From the NCBI GenBank assembly GCA_004293645.1, contig REAB01000063.1, forward strand, positions 1-41,069: DNA of 41,069 nucleotides, written 5' to 3'. Below, piece after piece: positions 1-6,926 of this stretch. The stretch is from Cytophagia bacterium. GTDB taxonomy: Bacteria > Bacteroidota > Bacteroidia > Cytophagales > Spirosomataceae. The notes under the pieces were generated by a model. The model had not been told where the DNA came from. It saw only the letters and a program-made list of their open reading frames with translations, and ran no database searches. Positions within the stretch are counted from its first letter, which is position 1. The number at the start of each line of letters is the position of its first letter. Position numbers and translations under genes: made by a program.

Positions 1-59
1 CTTTTGATTTGTAGAAAAACTAAATTACTTCTTTTTGCTCACTCTCCTCCTTTTTTTTT

Positions 60-2210
60 CTAAAACTGTAAACTGCATCGTGAAGGATGCCCAAAATTAA
101 TGGCATAATACAGCAGCAGCGACTGTTGCTGTGCGGCGGTGCGCTGGGCAGCGGGCGTGCGAATGGCCTTAAGGATTTCGTCTTGCTGCGAATACAAACT
201 CTGCACTTCGAGTGGCGTGAGTGGGCGCGTGTAGATTTTGAGTTCGTCCACCATAAAATCTTTGGCACGCTGGTCAGAAAGCCGCCCAATGAGCCTGTTG
301 TCAGAATACCAATTGGATTTACTCTTGCCGTACAAAATGCTCTGTGTCAGGTTGTCGTTCACTACATTTACCTTTGCTTGGCGGCCATTGATATAAATTT
401 TGAGGCCATTGGCTTGGCTGAGGCCATCGTAAGTAAAAGCAAAATGAGTCCAAGCATTGAGCGGAAACTGCTCAATCGTTTCGAGGTCAATGGCGTTGTC
501 GGGCCACACATTGCTGAAGGTGAGCTGGATACGCCCGTCGGCCAAGCGGTTCATTTCCCAGCCACGGTGGCCGTTCATCACACCGTTTGATTTGTGGAAA
601 AGCGTACCCACCGTTTTGGCACTTTTCAAGTTAAGCCAAATGCCCACCGAAAAGGCTTGGTTGCGTTCAAAATAGGCAAAATCTTTGCCAAAATTAACGG
701 CATTATCACCGTGAATATACCGACCTCGCCCTAATTTTCCCACCACTGACGACACGTTAGAAAGGCTGTCGTCGCCTTCGGCATTGGCTTTGTGCTTGGT
801 GTTGGCCAAATTTTTAAATTCTTTACCCTTCGGTTCGTCAAAATCAAAATGCCCCAACAAGTCTTGTTTGGCGGGCAAAATGGCTTTTTCGGGGGCTTTC
901 TCGGCCTCGGCCAGCCACGCAGCAAAGCCATTTTTGTACGCTTCGGTGTTTAGTTCGCGGTGTTTTTCGGTGAGTTTGGTGCGAATAAACCGCAATTTTT
1001 GCTCGGCTTCGGGTTTGGGCAGCGTAATGGTGGGACTGGCTTCGCCGTTGTACGGAATCTGGCCATTTTCGTTATTGCTGTTGAAAAACGCAAAAAGTGA
1101 ATAATAATCTTTTTGGCTAATGGGGTCATATTTGTGGTCGTGGCAGCGGGCGCACTCTACCGTTAAACCCAAAAAAGCCTTGCCAAACGTACTGGCGCGG
1201 TCGGCCACGTACTCGGCGCGGTATTCTTCTGGCACAATGCCCCCTTCTTGACTCTGCTGGTGGTTGCGATTGAAGGCCGTAGCCAACAGTTGCGCTTGGG
1301 TGGGGTTGGGGAGCATATCGCCTGCCAACTGCCAAGTTACGAATTTATCGAAAGAAAGATTTTTGTTGAATGCCTGAATCACCCAGTCGCGGTAGGGCCA
1401 CATGGTGCGGGGGCCGTCGTCTTGGTAGCCGTGGGTGTCGGCGTAGCGTGCCACGTCGAGCCAATCTACGGCTTGATGCTCACCAAAACGCGGCGACATG
1501 AGCAAGCGGTTTACCACGCGCTCGTAAGCACCGGGGGTTTTGTCGGCCAAAAATGCCGCAATTTCGACGGGAGTTGGGGGCAAACCTGTTAAGTCCATCG
1601 AAACGCGGCGCAATAAAGTAGTTTTGTCGGCAGTTTCTTGTGGAGACAAGGCATACCCTGTTTTTACGACGCTGGATTCAATTTGGCTCAACACAAAATT
1701 ATCCACTTCATTCTTGGCCCAAGTATTGTTTTTTATGGCGGGCAAAGCTACTTTTTGGGGCGCAATAAACGACCAATGTTGCTTATATTCAGCACCTTGC
1801 TCAATCCATTTTACGAGGGTTGCTTTTTCTTGGGCGGTGAGCGTGAGGTGTGTTTGCGGCTCGGGCATCACGTAGTCGGGGTCGGCCGACAAGATGCGTT
1901 TCACTAAATCGCTTTTGGCGGCATTGCCTGGCGCAATGGCTTTGAGGTTGTTTTCGCAGTTGTGGTCGTAGGCGGCATCGGCCATGTCGAGGCGCAGCCC
2001 CGCTTTTTGCTTGGTTTGGTCGGGGCCGTGGCAAGCAAAACAGCGGTCGGACAAGATGGGCTTAACGTGCAAATTATAATCTATTTTTTCGGGCAAAAGA
2101 GCAGTTGCTTGCGCCACGTCGGCGGGCAATTCAACGCTGCCGCAAGCATTAAAAAGGGCGACGCTCAACCATAAGATGCCAATACTCCGAAGCCATTGTT
2201 TAGTTTTCAT
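60..2210 (-). CDS. PSCyt1-PSCyt2(DUF1549)-LamG cytochrome c lipoprotein, C-terminally truncated
   Basis: The 716-residue product starts with a lipoprotein signal peptide (lipobox LFNAC, Cys23), so it is probably anchored in the envelope. Two CxxCH haem-binding motifs are visible: CFACH (57-61), in a PSCyt1-type cytochrome domain, and CARCH (353-357), in the PSCyt2/DUF1549 domain. Residues about 500-670 look like a LamG/concanavalin domain (SVGIWLNLKSAKTVGTLFH, later FAFTYDG and IYINGRQAK). In this family the LamG region is normally followed by a DUF1553/PSD1 domain of several hundred residues. Here the frame stops at 60-62 just after LLLYYAINF, so PSD1 is absent. A shifted frame continues with charged residues (FRKKKEESEQKEVI) to a stop at about 20, resembling the linker that usually precedes PSD1. 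A frameshifted or rearranged pseudogene is therefore possible. Family proteins are linked to polysaccharide breakdown in planctomycetes and Bacteroidota; the substrate here is unknown. Confidence 0.8.
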   Translation of the reverse strand: MKTKQWLRSIGILWLSVALFNACGSVELPADVAQATALLPEKIDYNLHVKPILSDRCFACHGPDQTKQKAGLRLDMADAAYDHNCENNLKAIAPGNAAKSDLVKRILSADPDYVMPEPQTHLTLTAQEKATLVKWIEQGAEYKQHWSFIAPQKVALPAIKNNTWAKNEVDNFVLSQIESSVVKTGYALSPQETADKTTLLRRVSMDLTGLPPTPVEIAAFLADKTPGAYERVVNRLLMSPRFGEHQAVDWLDVARYADTHGYQDDGPRTMWPYRDWVIQAFNKNLSFDKFVTWQLAGDMLPNPTQAQLLATAFNRNHQQSQEGGIVPEEYRAEYVADRASTFGKAFLGLTVECARCHDHKYDPISQKDYYSLFAFFNSNNENGQIPYNGEASPTITLPKPEAEQKLRFIRTKLTEKHRELNTEAYKNGFAAWLAEAEKAPEKAILPAKQDLLGHFDFDEPKGKEFKNLANTKHKANAEGDDSLSNVSSVVGKLGRGRYIHGDNAVNFGKDFAYFERNQAFSVGIWLNLKSAKTVGTLFHKSNGVMNGHRGWEMNRLADGRIQLTFSNVWPDNAIDLETIEQFPLNAWTHFAFTYDGLSQANGLKIYINGRQAKVNVVNDNLTQSILYGKSKSNWYSDNRLIGRLSDQRAKDFMVDELKIYTRPLTPLEVQSLYSQQDEILKAIRTPAAQRTAAQQQSLLLYYAINFGHPSRCSLQF

Positions 2211-2411
2211 ATTTCTTAAAACTAACTACGTTAATTTGAATCTTTAACACAACAATTTATAAAGCACAAAAAACATAATTTGTACCTATTCTTTTGGCTT
2301 TTCTTTGAAAATCAGTTTGTTAAACCAAAAAGTATTTTGCCTCATTTTTGTAATGATGACATTTTTTATTAAACTATTTAAAGATTTTTACGCATAACCA
2401 ACTGATAATCA

Positions 2412-2443
2412 TTGACACAGATTGTATTTATTTTATATCTTTG
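2412..2443 (+). promoter_or_regulatory. Bacteroidota-type promoter for the CBM48 gene
   Basis: A TTG (-33 element, 2412-2414) is followed after 21 bp by TATCTTTG (2436-2443), which matches the TAnnTTTG -7 consensus of the Bacteroidota primary sigma factor. The coding start at 2474 lies 30 bp downstream, leaving a short leader. Confidence 0.6.
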
Positions 2444-2473
2444 TGCTGCTAATCAAAACAAACCAAAAAAATC

Positions 2474-2785
2474 ATGGCTATTGCAAAGCAAATTTCAAAA
2501 AGCAAACCTGTTTGTAAGGTAACATTTTCTCTTTCGTCTGACGTAGTGGCCGATGCCAAAGACATCGCCGTATTGGGCGAGTTTAACGGCTGGGATACTG
2601 CCGCTGCCACCAAATTGAAGAAACAAAAAGATGGTTCATACAAAGCAGTTGTTGAATTGGAAACGGGCAGGGAATATGCTTTCCGTTACCTCATCAACGG
2701 TAGCACTTGGACCAACGACGAGGCCGCCGACAAGTACATTCCAAGTGGCGTTTCTTTTGAAGAAAATTCAGTAGTTGTGTTGTAA
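2474..2785 (+). CDS. Stand-alone CBM48/AMPK-type glycogen-binding-like protein
   Basis: The 103-residue protein consists almost entirely of one early-set beta-sandwich domain of the CBM48/isoamylase-N type. Typical segments are VTFSLSSDVVADAKDIAVLGEFNGW, then LKKQKDGSYKAVVEL and EYAFRYLINGSTW, where GEFNGW and the aromatic positions are the usual glycan-contact region. There is no signal peptide and no attached catalytic or kinase domain, so it is probably cytoplasmic. Short single-domain CBM48 proteins occur in many Bacteroidota, but their role is not established; binding of glycogen or another alpha-glucan is inferred from the fold. It is a single-gene unit, with its own promoter upstream and a strong terminator just downstream. 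Confidence 0.82.
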   Translation: MAIAKQISKSKPVCKVTFSLSSDVVADAKDIAVLGEFNGWDTAAATKLKKQKDGSYKAVVELETGREYAFRYLINGSTWTNDEAADKYIPSGVSFEENSVVVL

Positions 2786-2805
2786 TCTTCTTACTTTACC
2801 TTGTT

Positions 2806-2844
2806 AGTGGTGGCACGACTTGAAGTTGTGCCACCACTTTTTTT
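2806..2844 (+). terminator. Rho-independent terminator of the CBM48 gene
   Basis: An 11-bp perfect stem (AGTGGTGGCAC 2806-2816 with GTGCCACCACT 2828-2838) is extended inward by ACTT/AAGT, and a run of T residues begins at the base of the 3' arm. A second copy of the 3' arm (AAGTTGTGCCACCA) sits at 2858-2871 and is followed by another T run. Confidence 0.88.
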
Positions 2845-2878
2845 ATTCAGCAAGTCTAAGTTGTGCCACCATTTTTTT

Positions 2879-3298
2879 TTAGGCGGCAACGACGGCAACA
2901 GTCAAACGGCTGATGCAAACCAGTTTACCCGCTTCATTGGTTATTTTTATTTCCCACAAGTGCGTGGTGCGCCCCACGTGCAAGGCCGTAACTTTGCCAT
3001 ACACCCAGCCGCTACTCACCGACCGAACGTGGTTGGCGTTGATGTCGAGGCCCACGGCGCGTTGTTTGGTAGGGTCGGGCAGGCACATCCAAGAGGCCAT
3101 GCTGCCCAGGCTCTCGGCCAGTACCACCGACGCCCCGCCGTGCAAAATACCAAACGGCTGGTGGGTGCGGCCATCTACGGGCATTTTGGCAATCAAATAA
3201 TCGTCGCCCATTTCAATAAACTCAATGCCCAAATGCTGAACAATGGTGTTTGGATTGAAAGTAGCGAGCATTTCGAGGGTTATGTTTTTGTTAAACAT
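2879..3298 (-). CDS. Hotdog-fold thioesterase (PaaI/YdiI-MenI type)
   Basis: The 139-residue protein has the hotdog thioesterase signature: LHGGASVVLAESLGSMAS, with the HGG turn and the LAE glutamate used in catalysis by YdiI/PaaI-type enzymes, followed by VGLDINANHVRSV and a beta-rich end (GWVYGKVTALHVGRTTHLWEIKI). Full length for the family is about 135-150 residues. YdiI-like members hydrolyse acyl-CoA thioesters, including 1,4-dihydroxy-2-naphthoyl-CoA of menaquinone synthesis. A menaquinone methyltransferase gene lies elsewhere in the window, but no other men gene is adjacent, so the substrate is open. It diverges from the phosphatase gene with only 50 bp between the two starts. Confidence 0.85.
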   Translation of the reverse strand: MFNKNITLEMLATFNPNTIVQHLGIEFIEMGDDYLIAKMPVDGRTHQPFGILHGGASVVLAESLGSMASWMCLPDPTKQRAVGLDINANHVRSVSSGWVYGKVTALHVGRTTHLWEIKITNEAGKLVCISRLTVAVVAA

Positions 3299-3348
3299 CA
3301 GGAAAAGAAATAGTTTTGTTGGTGATTTGTAAAACTACTCATTTCTGA

Positions 3349-3981
3349 ATGTCCTCCAAAACAATTTATCTCATTAGGCACGGCGAAACCGACTACAATC
3401 GGCGCGGTGTAGTGCAAGGCAGCGGCATTGATGCCGACCTCAACGCCCTTGGCCAAGCCCAAGCCCACGCTTTTTATGATGCTTATCAGCACGTGGCTTT
3501 CGACAAAATTTATACTTCGGCCCTCAAACGAACCCACCAAAGCGTGGCCAAATTTTTGGAAAAAGGCTTGCCGCACCAAGCCCTGCCCGAACTAAACGAG
3601 ATAAGCTGGGGGGTGCGCGAGGGGAAAGTACCCAACAGCATGGACTCGGAATACTACCGAACGCTCATTGGAAGCTGGCGAAAAGGCCAAACCGACCTAC
3701 CCGCCGAAGGAGGCGAAAGCCCCGATGATGTGCAACGGCGGCTGCGGGTGGCGGTGCAGCATATTTTGGAAAATACCCACGAACACACCGTGCTGGTGGC
3801 CATGCACGGGCGCGCCATGCGGGTGCTGCTGGCTACTATTTTTGAACAACCGCTGTACGCAATGGACCAATTTGAACACACCAATTTAGGGCTTTACTTG
3901 CTCGATTATCAATACAATAATCAAAAATTTATACTTCATAAAACCAACGACACTACCCATCTTTTGACGCTCCCCGCATGA
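3349..3981 (+). CDS. Histidine phosphatase (phosphoglycerate mutase-like)
   Basis: The N-terminal [13 protein letters not shown] carries the RHG catalytic histidine (His11), and [12 protein letters not shown] provides the second active-site histidine (His153). [12 protein letters not shown] carries the family acid residue region. The length (210 residues) is normal for branch-1 histidine phosphatases, which act on small phosphomonoesters; the substrate cannot be read from sequence. The stop codon overlaps the pyrF start by 4 bases (ATGA), so the two genes are translationally coupled. Confidence 0.87.
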   Translation: MSSKTIYLIRHGETDYNRRGVVQGSGIDADLNALGQAQAHAFYDAYQHVAFDKIYTSALKRTHQSVAKFLEKGLPHQALPELNEISWGVREGKVPNSMDSEYYRTLIGSWRKGQTDLPAEGGESPDDVQRRLRVAVQHILENTHEHTVLVAMHGRAMRVLLATIFEQPLYAMDQFEHTNLGLYLLDYQYNNQKFILHKTNDTTHLLTLPA

Positions 3982-4877
3982 CACGCCAACAATTGATTGA
4001 ACAGATTCGCCGAAAAAAATCGTTTCTGTGCGTGGGTTTAGACCCCGATTTAAAAAAAATGCCCGCGCATATTTTACGAATGCCCGACCCTATTTTTGAA
4101 TTTAATAAACAGATTATTGACGCAACTGCGCCCTATGCCGTAGCCTACAAACCCAACATTGCTTTTTATGAAGCCCTCGGCCAGCGCGGTTGGAATAGCC
4201 TGCAACGCACCGTGAACTACATTCCAAAAGATTGCTTTACCATTGCCGATGCCAAGCGCGGCGACATCGGCAACACGTCGGCGTTGTATGCCAAAGCGTT
4301 TTTCGACAAAGACTCGTCGGGAATGTCCTTCGATTCTATCACGGTGGCACCTTACATGGGCCGCGACTCAGTAATGCCCTTTTTAGAATTTGAAAACAAG
4401 TGGGTTATTTTGTTGGCACTTACCTCCAACGAGGGCAGCGGTGATTTTCAGATGCTGGTAACCAACCCGCTCCTCAGCCCCAAAGACAACGAGGACGACA
4501 TCTCAAATAGCCAAGTGATATTGGACACCAACAACCGCTATTTGTTTGAAGAAGTATTGAGCCGCTCACAAACTTGGCCGCACGCCGACCGCCTCATGTA
4601 TGTGGTGGGTGCTACCAAAGCCCAAATGTTACAGCGAATTAGGCAGATTATACCCGATGGTTTTTTGCTCATTCCAGGCGTAGGGGCGCAAGGCGGTAGT
4701 TTAGAAGAAGTAGTCCGCTATGGCCTCAATAAAGATTGCGGCTTGCTGGTCAATGCCGCTCGGAGCATTATTTACGCTTCGTCGGGGGTAGATTTTGCCC
4801 AAAAAGCCCAAGAAGAAGCCCAACGAATGCAGCAAGAAATGGCGCACTATCTTCAAGTGGCGGGTATGGTGGCATAA
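3978..4877 (+). CDS. pyrF: Orotidine 5'-phosphate decarboxylase
   Basis: This enzyme converts OMP to UMP in the last step of de novo pyrimidine synthesis. The catalytic motif [19 protein letters not shown] (Lys93) is typical of the longer 'type 2' OMP decarboxylases (about 270-310 residues), as are [14 protein letters not shown] at the N-terminus and [17 protein letters not shown] with [11 protein letters not shown] at the phosphate-binding end. At 299 residues it is full length. Translation is coupled to the upstream phosphatase by a 4-base overlap. No other pyrimidine gene is nearby. Confidence 0.95.
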   Translation: MTRQQLIEQIRRKKSFLCVGLDPDLKKMPAHILRMPDPIFEFNKQIIDATAPYAVAYKPNIAFYEALGQRGWNSLQRTVNYIPKDCFTIADAKRGDIGNTSALYAKAFFDKDSSGMSFDSITVAPYMGRDSVMPFLEFENKWVILLALTSNEGSGDFQMLVTNPLLSPKDNEDDISNSQVILDTNNRYLFEEVLSRSQTWPHADRLMYVVGATKAQMLQRIRQIIPDGFLLIPGVGAQGGSLEEVVRYGLNKDCGLLVNAARSIIYASSGVDFAQKAQEEAQRMQQEMAHYLQVAGMVA

Positions 4878-4890
4878 AAAGTGCGCTGCT

Positions 4891-4917
4891 CCGTTGTCTG
4901 TGAAGACACAGAAACGG
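4891..4917. repeat. Short palindromic repeat (CACAG-type hairpin)
   Basis: The left arm CCGTTGTCTGTG (4891-4902) pairs with CACAGAAACGG (4907-4917) around the 4-base loop AAGA, with one bulged G. There is no T run, so it is not an obvious intrinsic terminator, although it sits 14 bases after the pyrF stop. The same core, CGTTGyCTGTG-n4-CACAGrCAACG, recurs twice at 30354-30411, so this looks like a dispersed element. Confidence 0.7.
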
Positions 4918-5007
4918 TGCCATTGTCTGCAACTCACCTTACTGATAAATTTATTACGCGGATTTCTTTTGTACATTTAACTTTCTATTTATCCGACTTT
5001 CATTGTT

Positions 5008-5664
5008 TTGCAAACATTCACCGAAGAAAATTACCTCAAAACCATTCATGTGCTTTCGGTTTCGCCCGATGAGTGGGTAACGACCAATGCCCTGGCCGAC
5101 AGCACCATGACCCGCGCGGCGTCGGTGTCGGATATGCTCAAACGGTTGGCCGAAAAAGGCTTGATTCATTACCAAAAATACCAGGGCGTTCGACTTACCC
5201 AAGAAGGCGAACGCCTGGCCCTTAAAATTATCAGAAAACACCGACTTTGGGAAGTGTTTTTGGTAGAAAAACTCCAATTTGGGTGGGACGAAGTGCACGT
5301 GATAGCCGAAGAACTGGAACACATCAAGTCAGAACGGCTGGTAGAAAAATTGGACGCTTTTTTGGCGTTTCCGCAGTTTGACCCCCACGGCGACCCCATA
5401 CCCGATGCCGAAGGAAATATGCCGCCCGTTTTGTACCAAAAACTATCGGAAATTGCGCTTGGCCAAACGGTGATTATGACGGGTGTTTCAGAACACGCCC
5501 CCGCCTTTTTACAGCACTTGGCCAAGCTCGGTATTGCGCTTGGCTGCCAGCTCAATGTACAAGAAATCAATGCTTTTGATAAATCAATCACCTTACAAAT
5601 AAACAACTCACCACCGCTTTTTGTGAGCCATGAAGTAGCCAAAAACTTGTGGGTAAAACCCTGA
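5008..5664 (+). CDS. DtxR/MntR-family metal-dependent repressor with FeoA-like domain
   Basis: The N-terminal winged helix (FTEENYLKTIHVLS, then DSTMTRAASVSDMLKRLAEKGLIHYQKYQGVRLTQEG) is followed by the metal-binding and dimerisation helices (ALKIIRKHRLWEVFLVEKLQFGWDEVHVIAEELEHIKSERLVEKLD). A C-terminal FeoA/SH3-like domain covers about residues 145-218. It has 218 residues, like other three-domain members. The family senses Mn(II) or Fe(II) and represses or activates metal transporters; which metal applies here is not evident, and no transporter is adjacent. I use the TTG at 5008 as start because family proteins begin right at the xxFTEENYLK segment and no in-frame ATG precedes it. Confidence 0.88.
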   Translation: MQTFTEENYLKTIHVLSVSPDEWVTTNALADSTMTRAASVSDMLKRLAEKGLIHYQKYQGVRLTQEGERLALKIIRKHRLWEVFLVEKLQFGWDEVHVIAEELEHIKSERLVEKLDAFLAFPQFDPHGDPIPDAEGNMPPVLYQKLSEIALGQTVIMTGVSEHAPAFLQHLAKLGIALGCQLNVQEINAFDKSITLQINNSPPLFVSHEVAKNLWVKP

Positions 5665-5881
5665 TATAGTCCAAATAAAACAGACTTATTTAGCACTAAT
5701 CTCAGTCTAATAAATCGTATTTGCTTGACAGTCAGCTTAAATTTTTTGGTGTTTTTTAAACTATTTTGTTACTTTAAAACGTTGTTGGTAAATAAGCTAA
5801 AATCAATGATGGCTTATTTTAAAGGTAATAGAGGTCTTATTGCAAGATATATTGCTGTTGTTTCACCAAACAAATGATGTT

Positions 5882-6925
5882 TTGAAAAAATATTTCAATC
5901 ATATTACTGCTGCTGCGCTCGTTATTATTCTGCCAGCACACGCCCAAGAATTGACCAGCAATTCTGAAATTAGTTTTTGCAAAGAAAGATTACCACTGTA
6001 CCATCAAAATGTGGCTGCTCGCTTCGAGAAAGCACTCCAACACACGGCAAATTTACCACTCCACACCATTCGTTTTAATGCGCCCAAGTTCTTTCGGGCA
6101 GTTGAGCCAATCTTGGCCAGTTATCAAATTCCCAACGATTTTAAGTACCTCTGCATTGTAGAAAGTGCGCTCGACCCCACCGCTTTATCGGCCAAAGGAG
6201 CTTTTGGGTTTTGGCAGTTTATGCCCGAAACTGCCCGTTCCATGGGGCTTATCGTAAACGAGCAAATAGACCAACGCCAAGACTTGATAGCATCTACCAC
6301 GGCGGCGTGTCGGTATTTTAGGCAATTGTATAAGCAGTTGGGTTCTTGGACGCTCGTGGCAGCAGCCTACAATATTGGCCCAACCAAAATGCGCGAATAT
6401 GCCGTAATCAACAGGCGAAGGAATTATTATCAGTGGCATTTAAATGCTGAAACCCGGCAGTATATTTTTCGAGTTGTGGCCATTAAAGAAATGCTCAATC
6501 GGCCAAGTGTGTACCAATCTGTGCTGGAAGATGGACGCGGTTTATACAGCTTCTTAAAAAATCAGGGGTCATTGCTGGGGCTTACAGTGTGGCCAGTTTC
6601 GCATAAAACGTTGAAATCTAAAAAAGTATGGGCCAACGAGCCCCCTTTCTTTCTTTCCATTTGCCAGTCAATGGCGGGCGGTTTTGCGCATTTAGTACCT
6701 TTGGTTTACCAAAGAAACGCCTTTAAATCAAACAATAAGCAAGTTATAATGGGCAACTCTGAACAAAAACCAGAAACGCGCACCAACGTAAACGACGGGG
6801 CCGACACTGCCCATTTAAGACTTTGGTGGGCAGCGTTGCCATTTTATACCCGTCGGCGCAACGAGCTGCACATGTTACCCCCCAAATTGAACCTTTCGAT
6901 AAGAAAACAAATTTTGGCCGCTTAG
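5882..6925 (+). CDS. Secreted lytic murein transglycosylase (SLT/GH23, MltD-like)
   Basis: The SLT fold is clear: FKYLCIVESALDPTA holds the catalytic glutamate (Glu94 from this start), followed by SAKGAFGFWQFMPETAR and AAYNIGPTKM, the three classic GH23 blocks. The enzyme would cleave MurNAc-GlcNAc bonds in peptidoglycan with 1,6-anhydro product formation. I chose the TTG at 5882 because it gives a compact signal peptide (KKYF, a hydrophobic stretch, then AHA before QE). A TTG at 5840 would add 14 non-secretory residues. No LysM domain is present, unlike E. coli MltD. The last 130 residues are of unrecognised type. It stands alone, ending one base before the convergent priA. Confidence 0.87.
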   Translation: MKKYFNHITAAALVIILPAHAQELTSNSEISFCKERLPLYHQNVAARFEKALQHTANLPLHTIRFNAPKFFRAVEPILASYQIPNDFKYLCIVESALDPTALSAKGAFGFWQFMPETARSMGLIVNEQIDQRQDLIASTTAACRYFRQLYKQLGSWTLVAAAYNIGPTKMREYAVINRRRNYYQWHLNAETRQYIFRVVAIKEMLNRPSVYQSVLEDGRGLYSFLKNQGSLLGLTVWPVSHKTLKSKKVWANEPPFFLSICQSMAGGFAHLVPLVYQRNAFKSNNKQVIMGNSEQKPETRTNVNDGADTAHLRLWWAALPFYTRRRNELHMLPPKLNLSIRKQILAA

Positions 6926-6926
6926 T

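Noticed and set aside
87-590. 167-codon open frame on the plus strand opposite the cytochrome gene
   Set aside because: It lies antisense to a gene with clear haem-binding and LamG motifs and has no recognisable domain or signal.
2801-3313. 170-codon plus-strand frame opposite the hotdog thioesterase gene
   Set aside because: The minus strand carries the HGG/LAE thioesterase motif; the plus frame starts inside a terminator and has no family character.
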